Positions 54,791-64,000 of a stretch of 64,000 nt of DNA are shown piece after piece (positions within the stretch are counted from its first letter, which is position 1; the number at the start of each line of letters is the position of its first letter). The stretch covers positions 62,001-126,000 of the forward strand of contig NZ_JARVRJ010000001.1 in the NCBI RefSeq assembly GCF_030209745.1, given 5' to 3'. The stretch comes from Arthrobacter sp. fls2-241-R2A-200 (GTDB lineage: Bacteria; Actinomycetota; Actinomycetes; Actinomycetales; Micrococcaceae). Below the pieces are notes generated by a model, which made no database searches, was not told the DNA's origin, and saw only the letters and a list, made by a program, of their open reading frames with translations. Made by a program: the position numbers and the translations under genes.

Positions 54791-55927
54791 TCAGACGATC
54801 AAGGCGCCGAATAGCAGCCCCAGCCCGTAAGTGGCAGCCGCCGCACCGAAGCCGATAGCCAGCTGCCGGAGGCCGCGGCTCAGCGGCGATGTTCCGGAGA
54901 GCAATCCGACGACGGCGCCCGTGCCCAAGAGTGCGATGCCCACCAAAACACCGGCTACTGCCAACGCGCCCAAGCCGGTCATGCCAAACAGGAAGGGGAT
55001 GATGGGCACGATAGCGCCGGAGGCGAAGAAGCAGAAACTGGACATGGCGGCGCCCCACGCAGAGCCCACGGTCTCGTGATCGTCGGTGGGCGGCTTTTCC
55101 GGCTGCAAGGACAGGCTGGGGTCGCAGTCGCAGGTGAACAAGCCCATGCGCTCGGCTACGCGGTGCTCGGCTGCTTCCCGTGTCATTCCGCGGGCCAGGT
55201 AGACCAGGACGAGTTCGTTGTGCTCGATGTCCAGGGAAGGGGCCGCTGTCAGCGTTGCCTGGGTTGGCAAGGTGGCGTTGAGAAGTTCGCGCTGCGACCG
55301 CACGGACACATACTCCCCGGCGCCCATGGAGAGTGCACCGGCAAGGAGCCCGGCCACCCCACTCATGAGGACCACTGAGCTGGACACGCCTGTTGCGGCC
55401 ATGCCCATGACCAGGGAGAGGTTGCTTACCAGGCCGTCGTTGGCGCCAAAAACGGCCGCGCGGAAGGTTCCGGAGAGCCGGTTCCGTCCTCGTGTGGCCA
55501 AGCCGCGAACAACTTCCTCATGGATTTGTTCATCGGCCACCATGGCGGGGGTTGCAGCCGGTTCGGTTCCGTAGGGGGAGCGGCCTTCTGCGCGCTGCGC
55601 CAAGGCAAGGACGAACACCGAGCCGAAGTGGCGGGCCAGGAATCCGAGGAGCCGGCTGTGGTTGGACGCGGCCTTGGGCATCCCGGCGTGCTCGCCCAGG
55701 AGTTTGAGCCAGTGTGCCTCGTGGCGGCCCTCAGCCTCGGCGAGGGCCAGCAGAATCTGGCGTTCTTCGCCCTCTCGCCGCTGTGCCAGTTGCCTGTACA
55801 CGGCAGCTTCTGCTCGTTCATCGGCCAGGTATTGCCGCCAACGCCGCAGATCGGCTGCGGTGGGAGGCTTGGGGGCGGCGTCCGGAGCGGGGCTCGACGA
55901 ACCGGGGGATTCTTGGTGCGCTTGCAC
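54791..55927 (-). CDS. Ferritin-like domain fused to a VIT1/CCC1 transporter
   Basis: This 378-residue protein has an N-terminal rubrerythrin-like four-helix domain (about 22-150) with Glu/His metal ligands in YLADERAEAAVYRQLA and LLALAEAEGRHEAHWLKLL. A VIT1/CCC1-type transporter (from GTFRAAVFGANDGLVSNLSLV) with about five helices follows. This MbfA-like layout exports iron or manganese, with the ferritin domain sensing or oxidising it. GTG 55927 has GGAG upstream. The metalloprotease follows in the same operon. Confidence 0.9.
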   Translation of the reverse strand: MQAHQESPGSSSPAPDAAPKPPTAADLRRWRQYLADERAEAAVYRQLAQRREGEERQILLALAEAEGRHEAHWLKLLGEHAGMPKAASNHSRLLGFLARHFGSVFVLALAQRAEGRSPYGTEPAATPAMVADEQIHEEVVRGLATRGRNRLSGTFRAAVFGANDGLVSNLSLVMGMAATGVSSSVVLMSGVAGLLAGALSMGAGEYVSVRSQRELLNATLPTQATLTAAPSLDIEHNELVLVYLARGMTREAAEHRVAERMGLFTCDCDPSLSLQPEKPPTDDHETVGSAWGAAMSSFCFFASGAIVPIIPFLFGMTGLGALAVAGVLVGIALLGTGAVVGLLSGTSPLSRGLRQLAIGFGAAAATYGLGLLFGALIV

Positions 55928-56160
55928 GGTGTGTCTCCTGTGCTGGGTGGGGTAGAAATCGGCCCCTTTGCACGCACCACTGTACCTCTTATCGGCGTCG
56001 AATTTTGGCCGGTATTCCTTAATCGGAATGTTCGGCGCACCTCAATTTCGCACCCTCCTTGACCGCCGATTGCGACGGTGCTCAGATGGAAGGACACCGG
56101 CGGGAACTCCCCGCGTTTCGGATGAGGGCTCTCGCCAGCCCACGGGATGGAGGTCGCATC

Positions 56161-56352
56161 ATGAACTCTATTGATCCAACTGCGAACTACCCTGAGCGGA
56201 CACGCATCGAGTCGGACCCGGCCTACGACTACAGCGAAGACCAAGAGGTGGACCAGCCTTGGGTGGAAGACGTTGACGCCCCCGAGGACGATGAACGAGT
56301 GGTCCCGATTGATGAAACCGAGGAATTCCGGGGCGAAGAGGACGACATCTAG
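56161..56352 (+). CDS. Small acidic protein (63 residues)
   Basis: This 63-residue protein is about one third Asp and Glu (YDYSEDQEVDQPWVEDVD, EDDERVVPID, FRGEEDDI), with no hydrophobic core. I do not recognise a family. A very good GGAGG ribosome site lies 7 nt before ATG 56161, which is the main support. Such small acidic proteins may be disordered partners. It lies 36 nt before the convergent symporter gene. Confidence 0.65.
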   Translation: MNSIDPTANYPERTRIESDPAYDYSEDQEVDQPWVEDVDAPEDDERVVPIDETEEFRGEEDDI

Positions 56353-56388
56353 CGGATTGCCCGCAGACGCCGTCCCCTCCGGCCCAGG

Positions 56389-57921
56389 TTACTTGGTGGC
56401 GACCGGGTGCAGCGCCGGGGGCAATTCCTCTGAAACCGCCCCTGCAACGCGGGCATCCCATGCAGCCCGGACCGCGGGATCCGTGGGCGGCGTGAGCAGT
56501 GAGATGACCACATAGGCGATGAAAGAGGCAGCGAGGCCGTAGTAGATCGGTTCGTTGGCGTAAACGCCGTCCTCGCTTGGGATCGCTCCGGTGGCGAACA
56601 GGATCAGCAGGCCCAAGGTGAGGATCGAGCCAATGGCCATCGACCACGCTGCGGCTATGCCTGTTCCGCGTTTCCAGACCAAGCCGCCGAGGATTGCCAC
56701 CAGAAGTCCACCCACCAGGATGTCGTAGGCAATGGTCAGGGCTACCACAACGTCCTGTGCCGCCATCGAGATCAGTACGGCAACAACACCCAAGCCCAGA
56801 ACCCAATAACGGTTGGCCTTGACATCGTGCTCGGGATTTTCGGTGTCGTCGGTGGAGATCGTCTTACCGAACCAGCTGGCAACGAACGGCACGACGTCGG
56901 CGCGAGCCACCGTTGCGGCAGCGATCAGGGCACCCGATGCGGTGGACATCATTGCCGCGACAGCAGCTGCCATGACAAGGCCGCCGATTCCGATGGGCAG
57001 GATGTGGGTGGCCACCTCTGCGTACACGACGTCTTTACCGAGGGTGGCGACGTCGATATTGGGCAGAGCCACCCGGGCAGCCAAGCCGATCAGGGCACCT
57101 GCCACACCATAGAGGATGCAGTAGACGCCGGCGGTGGCGCCTCCCCAGCGTGCCACCGTGGGGGTTTTGGCGGTGAAGACGCGCTGCCAGATGTCCTGCC
57201 CGATCAGCAGGCCGAGGGTATAGACCACGAAGTACGTGATGATCGTCTGGACACCGATGCCGTCGATCTGGAAGAAGCTGGCGTTGACCCGTGCGCGGAT
57301 CCCGTCGAAGCCGCCCGCGGCGTTCAGGACGAAGGGGAGCATCAGGAAGAAGATGCCCACCGTTTTGATGATGAACTGGACCTGATCGGCCAAAGTGATG
57401 GACCACATGCCGCCGATGGTCGAATATACGAGGACGATGGCACCGCCGATGGCGATGGCCAGCCAGCGCTCCCAGCCGAACAGGACAACGAAGATGGTGG
57501 CGTAGGCCCCGGTGGAGGTTGCTCAGAGCATCAAGGTGTACGCGAGCATGACGATGCCGGAGGTCTGCGTTGCCTTGCTTCCGTAGCGAAGGCTCAGCAT
57601 CTGGGACACCGTGTAAATCTTCAACCGTTGGATGGTTCCGGCGAACAGCAAGCTCAGGAGCAGCACGCCGGCGCCGATGGCCACCACCAGCCACATGCCG
57701 GAGATGCCAAACTTGTATCCGAGGCCTACGCCGCCAACAGTGGATGCCCCGCCGAGGACAACGGCTGCCATGGTGCCCGTATACAGGAAGGGTCCCAGGC
57801 GGCGGCCTGCCACGAGGAAGTCGCTGTTGTTCTTGGTGCGGGACTTGCCCCACCAACCGAACGCGAGCATGGCCAGCAGGTACACCACCACTATTGCGAT
57901 GTTTAGAGCCGAAGATTCCAT
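56389..57921 (-). pseudogene. Sodium:solute symporter (SSS family) with an in-frame TGA
   Basis: Read through, this is a 510-residue member of the SSS family, cation-coupled importers of small organic solutes. The N-terminal part (VAGRRLGPFLYTGTMAAVVL, GASTVGGVGLGYKFGISGMW) and the rest match along the whole length. At 57525-57523 a TGA interrupts the frame after AYTLML; the sequence then continues in the same frame as ATSTGAYATIFVVLFGWERW with no indel. So one base change has split an otherwise intact gene. AAGGA precedes ATG 57921. It faces the XRE-cupin regulator. Sequencing error is possible. Confidence 0.85.
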
Positions 57922-58049
57922 GGATGGTCCTTGAAGCTAATGCACGGTGGGGAACGACGCCGCTCCTGCAAAAATCCTGCGAGGGTGGGTCTCCGTGCGG
58001 GCGAGGGGGGAGTGGCTGAATGCCTAGCAGTCAACACTTGTTGCCTGTG

Positions 58050-58079
58050 AGGATATGTTGTGACGGGCGCAACAGTCAA
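58050..58079 (-). promoter_or_regulatory. Candidate promoter of the symporter gene
   Basis: On the minus strand TTGACT (58074-58079) and TATCCT (58050-58055) are separated by 18 bp. The region also has TTGTTGC and GCAACAG half-repeats, which could bind the divergent regulator. Confidence 0.5.
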
Positions 58080-58178
58080 GCAAGGGCCTCCAGCTGCCCG
58101 GCAGGCGACTCCCGCGGACCGATCCGGCTACTATTGCTCCAATGAATGGGCCGGAGTGCAGGCCTGAAAGGTTCGTGA

Positions 58179-58754
58179 ATGAAGGCTCTTCCCGTTGAAC
58201 CGAGCAACGTACCTGTTGCCATAGGTTCCAGAATCCGTGCTGCCCGCCAGGCCCAGCGCCTCACCATCGAACAAGTGGCAGACGCCACCGGCCTCACCAA
58301 GGGTTTCCTGAGCCGCGTGGAGCGCGACCTGACGTCGCCGTCTGTCGCGTCCCTCGTGACACTGTGCCAAGTCCTGTCCGTCTCTGTAGGCGATCTCTTC
58401 ATTGCCCCTGAGACCCACCTGACCAGGCGAAACGACGGCCCCCGGATTTCGCTCGGGGGCCAGGGTATCGTGGAACGGCTCTTGACCGCCCGCTCGGAAC
58501 GCCGCCTGCAAATACTCCAAGCCACCATCGAACCGCGTGGGCGTGGTGAGAGCGAGTTGTACGCGGTGGATTGCGATGTCGACGTGCTGCATGTGGTCAA
58601 AGGCCGGATCAAACTCGTCCTGACCAACGAGGAGTACGACCTCGAGGAAGGGGACACTCTTTCATTCCCCGGGCGGGAGCCACACACCTGGATCAACCCG
58701 ACAGACCACCCGGTCGAGGTGCTCTGGGTTCTTGTGCCTGCGGCGAGCCGGTAG
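58179..58754 (+). CDS. XRE-family regulator with cupin domain
   Basis: This 191-residue regulator has an N-terminal helix-turn-helix (LTIEQVADATGLTKGFLSRV, about 27-46) and a C-terminal cupin sensor (from VDVLHVVKGRIKLVL to FPGREPHTWINPTDHPVEVL). This class (PuuR-like) usually controls catabolic or uptake genes in response to a small molecule such as putrescine. It is divergent from the broken symporter and lies beside the APC permease, so both are likely targets. AAAGG precedes the ATG. The ligand is unknown. Confidence 0.92.
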   Translation: MKALPVEPSNVPVAIGSRIRAARQAQRLTIEQVADATGLTKGFLSRVERDLTSPSVASLVTLCQVLSVSVGDLFIAPETHLTRRNDGPRISLGGQGIVERLLTARSERRLQILQATIEPRGRGESELYAVDCDVDVLHVVKGRIKLVLTNEEYDLEEGDTLSFPGREPHTWINPTDHPVEVLWVLVPAASR

Positions 58755-58762
58755 CGCGTCCC

Positions 58763-60736
58763 TTAGCCCACGTGGACCCAGGGGCGCCGGGTGATGTCCG
58801 GTTCCGCTTCCCGCAACACTTCGCGGGTGACTGGCGCGATCTCGCCTTCTCCGAAGAACAGGAACCTACTCAAGTTGGAGATGGGATTCCCCTCAGTCCA
58901 GCGGAAATAGATGTGAGGCATGAATCCGGTGACGTCCCGGATGTGCAGCAGGACCGCGGCCACGGTGTTGGGAACGTTGTTGCTGTGGACCTCGAGGATT
59001 TTGAAGCCGAACCGCTCTTTGCCCACCACCTGGAGCTCCTGCTCAAAGTCGGAACTGTCGTCCACGATGACCTCGATGAACAAAACTTCGCTGTCCACGG
59101 GCAGGTGGTTGGCCTGTTGGGCGTGCTGGAGTTTTTCCCTGTATCTGTTGGCACTGAGGCGTTTCGGTTCGTGGGCGATGATGCGCACGGGACCATCAGC
59201 GTTCTCTGCCGTGAATTCCAACGCTTTCTGGTCCATCTTGATGTAGGTGGCACGCAGTTCGAAAGCCCGCCGGATACGGGATACAAAGCTCACCACCATG
59301 ATTCCCAGGATGAACAAAGCGGCGATCTTCAAGCCGTCCGGGCGTTCAATGGAGTTGACCACGGTGGTGTAGACAAATGCCACGGAAACGATCCCAAAGC
59401 CTATGACTTGTCCCCGCTGCTTCTTGCGCCGGGCGGACAGCGTCACGGCAATGGAGGCAGAAGTGATCAGCACCAACACTCCCGTGGCGTAGGCGCCACC
59501 CTGCGCGTTAACGTCGGCTTTGAAGATCAGCGTGACCACAAAAGCGATGACGGTGAAGACGAGCACCAAGGGGCGCAATGCCCGGGCCCACGCGGGAGCC
59601 ATTCCATATCGCGGCAGGTACCTCGGCACGAGGTTCAGCAGTCCGGCCATGGCAGAGGCGCCGGCAAACCACAAGATGGCAATGGTGCTGACGTCGTACA
59701 CGGTCCCGAATCCGTCGCCCAAATACTTGTGCGCAAGGTAGGCCAGTGCGCGGCCGTCCGCCTTTCCGCCGGCGTCGAACTCCGCAGCGGGGATCAGCAT
59801 CACGGTGGTGAAACTGGACGTGATCAGGAACGTACTCATGATGATGGCCGCCGTGGTCAAGAGTTTGTGGGCACCCTTGATCCGGCCTGCAGGATTGGCC
59901 TCTGTGTCGGCGTCGTGTCCCTTGATTTGGGGCATCACGGCAACGCCGGTCTCGAAGCCGGAAAGACCCAGGGCAAGTCGTGGGAACACGAGCAGCGCCA
60001 AAGCAAGCATCATGATCGGGTCACCGTGTGAGGTAGTGAGGCCCGTCCACCAGTCCGGAATGACTCGGGAGTCACTGAATACGTGACCGATGGATACGCC
60101 CACCACCACGAGGTTCAGGGTGAGGAAAAGGCCAACCAGGACGACGGCGACATTGATGGCTTCCTTGAATCCGCGCAGGAAGACGATACCCAGCCCGGCA
60201 ATCAAAGCGAGCGTGATGACCACCTGCTGGCCTTCGAGGAAGTCCGGCGCGAATGGATTCTCGATGAGGTGGGCGGTGGCGTCGGCGGCGGAAAGCGTGA
60301 TGGTGATCATGAAGTCCGTGGCGGCGAAGCCGAGCAGCGCCAGGACGAACAGCTTGCCACTCCAGCGGGGGAGCAGGCGCTCCAACATCGCAATGGAGCC
60401 TTCTCCCCGGGGACTCTCCTTGGCCACCCGCCGGTATACGGGCAGGGCGCCCGCCAACGTGGCAATGACCAGGAGAAGCGTCGCCAGCGGGGACAGGAGG
60501 CCGGCAGCCAATGCCGCGATGGCAGGCTGATAGCCGAGTGTGGAGAAGTAGTCCAGGCCGGTGAGGCACATGACTTTCCACCAGGCTTGGGGCTTGTGCG
60601 ACTCCGCAGGGCGGCCGTGTGGACCTTGCCGCTTGCCCGAGGTTTCCGGCATTCCTTCCAGCAGCCACGATTTGAGGTTGAAGGGAAGCTTTGGCCCGTT
60701 GGCCGGATCGGCCGGAGGCCTCGTCAGCGTAGTCAC
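58763..60736 (-). CDS. APC-superfamily permease with long C-terminal domain
   Basis: This 657-residue transporter has about twelve hydrophobic segments followed by a soluble tail of about 150 residues. The APC fold is seen from [20 protein letters not shown] onwards, with [18 protein letters not shown] in the first cytoplasmic loop. The size and the C-terminal soluble part resemble both amino-acid and potassium transporters of the superfamily, so the substrate is open. GTG 60736 follows AAAGGA. It is divergent from the agmatinase-family gene and ends 8 nt from the XRE-cupin gene. Confidence 0.88.
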   Translation of the reverse strand: MTTLTRPPADPANGPKLPFNLKSWLLEGMPETSGKRQGPHGRPAESHKPQAWWKVMCLTGLDYFSTLGYQPAIAALAAGLLSPLATLLLVIATLAGALPVYRRVAKESPRGEGSIAMLERLLPRWSGKLFVLALLGFAATDFMITITLSAADATAHLIENPFAPDFLEGQQVVITLALIAGLGIVFLRGFKEAINVAVVLVGLFLTLNLVVVGVSIGHVFSDSRVIPDWWTGLTTSHGDPIMMLALALLVFPRLALGLSGFETGVAVMPQIKGHDADTEANPAGRIKGAHKLLTTAAIIMSTFLITSSFTTVMLIPAAEFDAGGKADGRALAYLAHKYLGDGFGTVYDVSTIAILWFAGASAMAGLLNLVPRYLPRYGMAPAWARALRPLVLVFTVIAFVVTLIFKADVNAQGGAYATGVLVLITSASIAVTLSARRKKQRGQVIGFGIVSVAFVYTTVVNSIERPDGLKIAALFILGIMVVSFVSRIRRAFELRATYIKMDQKALEFTAENADGPVRIIAHEPKRLSANRYREKLQHAQQANHLPVDSEVLFIEVIVDDSSDFEQELQVVGKERFGFKILEVHSNNVPNTVAAVLLHIRDVTGFMPHIYFRWTEGNPISNLSRFLFFGEGEIAPVTREVLREAEPDITRRPWVHVG

Positions 60737-60916
60737 ATGGTCCTTTCGTGCAGCAGTGTGCTGCTTCCGCTAGGAGCGTATGGCTGCCGCCGACGTCGAA
60801 CGGCCGTTTTTTATGGAATCTTTACGTCGTGTGTGAGCGGGATCTCATGTGTTTCACGGGACTGTGTTTGGGGCTGTCTTTGTAAACAACTGATGCATCC
60901 TACGAAACTTTGAGTG

Positions 60917-60922
60917 TATGAT
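60917..60922 (+). promoter_or_regulatory. -10 box of the agmatinase-family operon
   Basis: TATGAT; transcription would start near 60929, giving a leader of about 50 nt that contains the AAGGAG ribosome site. This placement rules out the GTG at 60925 as the start codon. Confidence 0.55.
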
Positions 60923-60975
60923 GGGTGTCACAGAGAACTGATCCCATTCACCGATCCACTAAGGAGTGGCGCACT

Positions 60976-62076
60976 TTGGAAGAGCTCCGCATTGAGGCCA
61001 ACGGCAACCTCGGCCCTATCGATTCATCCCGCATTCCGCGCTACGCAGGTGCTGCCACCTACGCCCGGTTGCCGCGTTTGGACCAGGTCTCCAAGGCCGA
61101 CGTCACAGTAGTCGGCGTTCCTTTCGACTCCGGCGTTTCCTACCGCCCGGGCGCCCGCTTCGGCGCCAACCACGTACGCGAAGCCAGCCGGTTGCTGCGC
61201 CCGTACAACCCGGCGTGGGACGTCAGCCCCTTCGAAAACATCCAAGTCGCCGACGCCGGTGACATGGCGGTAAACCCGTTCAATATCAACGAGGCCATCG
61301 AGACCATCCAGCAAAACGCCTTGGACCTTACGGCAAAGGGAAGCAAGCTGGTCACGCTCGGTGGCGATCACACTATTGCCCTTCCGTTGCTGAGGGCCGC
61401 TGCCGAGCGCGCTGGAGAACCCATCGCCATGCTGCACTTCGATGCGCACTTGGACACCTGGGACACCTATTTCGGTGCTGAGTACACGCACGGGACTCCG
61501 TTCCGTCGCGCCGTCGAAGAAGGAATCCTGGACACGGAGGCCATCAGCCACGTGGGCACCCGCGGCCCCCTTTATGGCAAGAAAGACCTCGACGACGATC
61601 ACCGCTTCGGCTTCGGCATCGTCACCTCGGCCGACGTCTACTACCAGGGCGTGCTCGAGACGGTCGCAAAGATCCGTGACCGTATCGGCAACCGCCCCCT
61701 GTACATTTCGGTGGACATCGACGTCCTGGACCCCGCCCACGCACCGGGAACCGGCACCCCTGAGGCCGGCGGCATCAGCAGCCGCGAGCTGCTGGAGATC
61801 ATCCGCGGCTTCCGCGGCATGAACCTGGTGGGTGCGGACATCGTGGAAGTCGCCCCGGCATACGATCACGCAGAAATCACCGGTGTGGCGGGCAGCCACG
61901 TTGCGTACGAGCTCGTGACCCTTATGGCGGACAACGCAGTGGAAGGCGATCGGCACGGCGCACCCAACGGGTACGCACAGCAGGCTCTGGGCGCCCGCAT
62001 CGAAGAATTCGCGCAGGCATCCGCGGCGCAGGCCGGCGCAGCGCGCGCTTCCGCAAACGGGGCCGAGCAGCGATGA
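60976..62076 (+). CDS. speB: Agmatinase-family ureohydrolase
   Basis: This 366-residue manganese enzyme hydrolyses a guanidino group to urea. It has all metal-binding motifs: [21 protein letters not shown], and [16 protein letters not shown]. It could act on agmatine, or on 4-guanidinobutyrate, which the next gene would help supply. TTG 60976 is chosen because AAGGAG (60961-60966) lies 9 nt upstream; an upstream GTG (60925) falls near the predicted transcription start. The 3' end overlaps the TPP-enzyme gene (ATGA). An Ala-rich tail of about 25 residues is extra. Confidence 0.9.
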   Translation: MEELRIEANGNLGPIDSSRIPRYAGAATYARLPRLDQVSKADVTVVGVPFDSGVSYRPGARFGANHVREASRLLRPYNPAWDVSPFENIQVADAGDMAVNPFNINEAIETIQQNALDLTAKGSKLVTLGGDHTIALPLLRAAAERAGEPIAMLHFDAHLDTWDTYFGAEYTHGTPFRRAVEEGILDTEAISHVGTRGPLYGKKDLDDDHRFGFGIVTSADVYYQGVLETVAKIRDRIGNRPLYISVDIDVLDPAHAPGTGTPEAGGISSRELLEIIRGFRGMNLVGADIVEVAPAYDHAEITGVAGSHVAYELVTLMADNAVEGDRHGAPNGYAQQALGARIEEFAQASAAQAGAARASANGAEQR

Positions 62077-63785
62077 TCGACGTCGATCCCACAGCGGCAG
62101 CGGCGGCCAACGGAGCGTCGGGGACCGGCCAGCGCAATGGTGGGGACCTCGTCGTCGAAACCCTTGAGGCACTCGGTGCCAAGACCGTCTTCGGGATTCC
62201 GGGCCAGCACGCGCTGGGACTCTTCGACGCGATGGGCCGCGGCAACCTGCACTTTGTCTCTTCCCGGGTGGAGAACAACTCCGCCTTCGCCGCTGACGGC
62301 TACTCGCGCGCCACCGGCGAAGTCGGTGTGCTGTTCCTGTCCACCGGCCCGGGTGCGTTGACGTCCCTGGCCGGTCTGCAGGAGGCCTATGCAACGGGCG
62401 TTCCCATGGTGGTAGTGGCGAGCCAGATCCCCCTGGATGGCCTCGGTGCGCGCCGGAAGGGCATGCTCCACCAGCTCGATGACCAGAAGGCCTCGGCTGC
62501 GAACGTCACCAAGAGCCAGCGGTTGATCCAGCATGCCTCCGGAATCCCGTCAGCCATCCAGGACGCTTGGACCGAGGCGATCTCCTCGCCGCAGGGTCCG
62601 GTGTGGATCGAAATTCCCCAGAATGTACTGCTGGACCCGATCGTCGTTCCGCCCGTTGAGGACGCGCTCGCCGAAGCCTTCGACAACCCGCCGCGAGTCG
62701 AGCTGATCCGCGAGGCCGTCAAGTGGCTCTCGACGGCGGAACGTCCGGCCATCATTGCCGGCGGCGGCACACGTCGCGGCCGGGCGGAGAAGTCCTTGCT
62801 CTCCATCGCTGAGCAACTGCGCGCTCCGGTCATCTGCACGCCGGGTGGAAATGGGGCGTTCCCTTGGACCCATGAGCTGTCCCTGCAGTCCTGGATCGAG
62901 GACCGCTACATGACCGACGTGCTTGAAGATGCCGACGTGCTGGTGGTCATCGGATCGTCCTTGGGTGAAGTAACGTCCAACTACTTCACATTCGAACCCC
63001 GCGGCCGCATCATCCAGATCGACGCCGAGCCGCGCGTCCTGGAGTCCAACCGGCCAGGTTTGGGTATCCGCGCCGACGCCGGCCAGGCTCTTGCAGCGTT
63101 GGACGAAGCCCTGTCCCAGGCAGGTCCGGGGGACCGGTCGTTGCGTTCATGGCATGGCACGACGCCGGAAGACCTCACCAAAGAGACGCTGGCAAAGGTC
63201 CGGGCCCGCCTCGAATCACAGGATCTGGCCAAGGAACTGAAGTTCATGGCCGATATCCGCGAGGCTGTTCCGGCTGACATGCAAACGTTCTGGGACATGA
63301 CCATCTCCGCATATTGGGGCTGGAGTTGCTGGGATGCCCGGCAGGGTCAGTTCCACTCCGCCCAAGGTGCCGGCGGCCTGGGTTACGGTTTTCCGGCGGC
63401 CATCGGCGGCGCGGTGGGATTGGAAACCACAGGCAAGCCGAGCAGGGTGCTGGCGGTGTCCGGCGATGGATCGTCCATGTACTCCATCTCCGAACTTGCC
63501 ACCGCCAAGCAGCACAACATCCCGGTCACCTGGCTGATTGTGGACGACGGCGGCTACGGCATCCTCCGTGAGTACATGGTGGGAGCCTTCGGGAAAGCCA
63601 CAGCCACCGAGCTGGCCCGCCCGGACTTCGTCAAACTTGCCGAGTCCTTCGGAGTCCCGGCGCGCCGTGTCGCACCAGAGGACGTCGGGGACGCGCTTAA
63701 GGCGTCCTTTGACGCCGATGGACCCAACGTCGTCGTCGTCGAGACGCTCCTGAAGATGTTCGGTCCCACGCATTTGGGCGACTAG
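62073..63785 (+). CDS. Thiamine-diphosphate-dependent enzyme (acetolactate-synthase-like, 2-ketoarginine decarboxylase candidate)
   Basis: This 570-residue TPP enzyme has the standard three domains. The activating Glu67 is in [15 protein letters not shown], and the TPP-binding motif begins [16 protein letters not shown]. The usual NN at the end of that motif is replaced by DD (LIVDDGGYG), so magnesium binding may differ. It overlaps the ureohydrolase gene. In the arginine transaminase route a TPP enzyme (AruI) turns 2-ketoarginine into 4-guanidinobutyraldehyde, which fits this position, but acetolactate-synthase-like decarboxylases in general cannot be ruled out. A terminator follows. Confidence 0.85.
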   Translation: MIDVDPTAAAAANGASGTGQRNGGDLVVETLEALGAKTVFGIPGQHALGLFDAMGRGNLHFVSSRVENNSAFAADGYSRATGEVGVLFLSTGPGALTSLAGLQEAYATGVPMVVVASQIPLDGLGARRKGMLHQLDDQKASAANVTKSQRLIQHASGIPSAIQDAWTEAISSPQGPVWIEIPQNVLLDPIVVPPVEDALAEAFDNPPRVELIREAVKWLSTAERPAIIAGGGTRRGRAEKSLLSIAEQLRAPVICTPGGNGAFPWTHELSLQSWIEDRYMTDVLEDADVLVVIGSSLGEVTSNYFTFEPRGRIIQIDAEPRVLESNRPGLGIRADAGQALAALDEALSQAGPGDRSLRSWHGTTPEDLTKETLAKVRARLESQDLAKELKFMADIREAVPADMQTFWDMTISAYWGWSCWDARQGQFHSAQGAGGLGYGFPAAIGGAVGLETTGKPSRVLAVSGDGSSMYSISELATAKQHNIPVTWLIVDDGGYGILREYMVGAFGKATATELARPDFVKLAESFGVPARRVAPEDVGDALKASFDADGPNVVVVETLLKMFGPTHLGD

Positions 63786-63797
63786 CTTCGTCCCCAG

Positions 63798-63841
63798 CCA
63801 GCCCCCGTACGGATGTTCCGTGCGGGGGCTGGCCCATTTTT
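63798..63841 (+). terminator. Rho-independent terminator of the agmatinase-family operon
   Basis: CCAGCCCCCGTACGG (63798-63812) pairs with CCGTGCGGGGGCTGG (63818-63832) with one mismatch, followed by TTTTT. Confidence 0.85.
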
Positions 63842-63866
63842 AGCTTCCTCTTCTTTAGTTTCCCAA

Positions 63867-63892
63867 AGCAATCATTTTAAGCTATGGTTGCT
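63867..63892. promoter_or_regulatory. Operator-like palindrome
   Basis: AGCAATCAT and ATGGTTGCT are inverted copies with one mismatch and an 8-bp gap. They lie just before a gene start and inside an AT-rich promoter region, a typical spot for a MarR-type self-regulation site. Confidence 0.5.
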
Positions 63893-63920
63893 TAGGGCAA
63901 ATAAAAAAGGGGTATTGGCA

Positions 63921-64000
63921 ATGTCTGTCGGATCTGCCACGGCAACCGATTTGGTACATCAAATTTTCGATCTGCAGCGGACTCTGCGCTGCGTGGTGAT
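63921..64000 (+). CDS. Start of a probable MarR-type regulator (truncated by window)
   Basis: Only 26 residues are visible, MSVGSATATDLVHQIFDLQR then TLRCVV, with AAAAAGGGG upstream of ATG 63921. The opening resembles the first helix of MarR-family regulators, and the palindrome in front supports a self-controlled regulator. The rest lies outside the window. Confidence 0.5.
   Translation, partial: MSVGSATATDLVHQIFDLQRTLRCVV

Noticed and set aside
57523..57525. TGA in the symporter as selenocysteine
   Set aside because: SSS transporters are not selenoproteins, and I see no clear SECIS-like hairpin right after the TGA.

Overview
The window is a contiguous piece of a high-GC actinobacterial chromosome, most consistent with the Arthrobacter/Paenarthrobacter group of Micrococcaceae. 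The evidence is tandem FemAB interpeptide-bridge enzymes, a ThrE exporter, a WXG100 protein, a lysE/lysG pair, an XPB-type helicase with a helicase-C partner, families largely confined to Actinobacteria (DUF3263, DUF3027, DUF6314, DUF6457), c-di-AMP riboswitches in front of cell-wall hydrolases, and many starts lying 6-7 nt after a TANNNT box (leaderless transcription). I see no phage, insertion sequence, integron or CRISPR array. The content is mostly core genome, so the interest lies in regulation, fusions and one broken gene.

Layout. 1-5 kb: FemAB pair, ThrE, siderophore-interacting flavoprotein, uracil-DNA glycosylase. 5-10 kb: DUF3263, LytR_C protein, cold-shock protein, orphan groEL under a double CIRCE operator, RNase H-DUF4440 fusion, WXG100 protein. 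10-14.5 kb: two-component system, divergent lysE/lysG, a small hypothetical gene. 14.9-22.8 kb: XPB helicase and helicase-C partner, small membrane protein, cold-shock-domain/DUF3027 pair, serC, DtxR/IdeR regulator. 22.8-26 kb: three exported cell-wall hydrolase-type genes, two of them behind their own ydaO-type (c-di-AMP) riboswitch. 26-30 kb: HNH protein, then mobA-DUF6457-moeA-fdhD, which make molybdenum cofactor and activate formate dehydrogenase. 30-37 kb: GH38 alpha-mannosidase, a polar amino-acid ABC transporter, and a coupled double-HTH/membrane-protein pair. 37-41 kb: ABC-F ATPase behind a terminator-like leader, plus an ABC exporter. 41-49.4 kb: NUDIX, DUF6314, tRNA-Arg(CCT), DUF998, membrane protein, inositol-phosphatase family, pcrA, sucCD. 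49.6-56.4 kb: large secreted PIG-L/FG-GAP protein, LOG-like protein, metalloprotease, ferritin-VIT1 fusion, small acidic protein. 56.4-64 kb: a sodium:solute symporter broken by one in-frame TGA, XRE-cupin regulator, APC permease, an agmatinase-family/TPP-enzyme operon that looks like arginine-to-guanidinobutyrate catabolism, and the start of another gene behind an operator-like palindrome.

How the parts work together. The riboswitch-controlled hydrolases probably tie wall remodelling to c-di-AMP. The mob/moe/fdhD block is one translationally coupled operon. The 57-64 kb block reads as uptake, regulation and breakdown of guanidino compounds. Functions come from motifs I can see and known family traits; no database search was possible.
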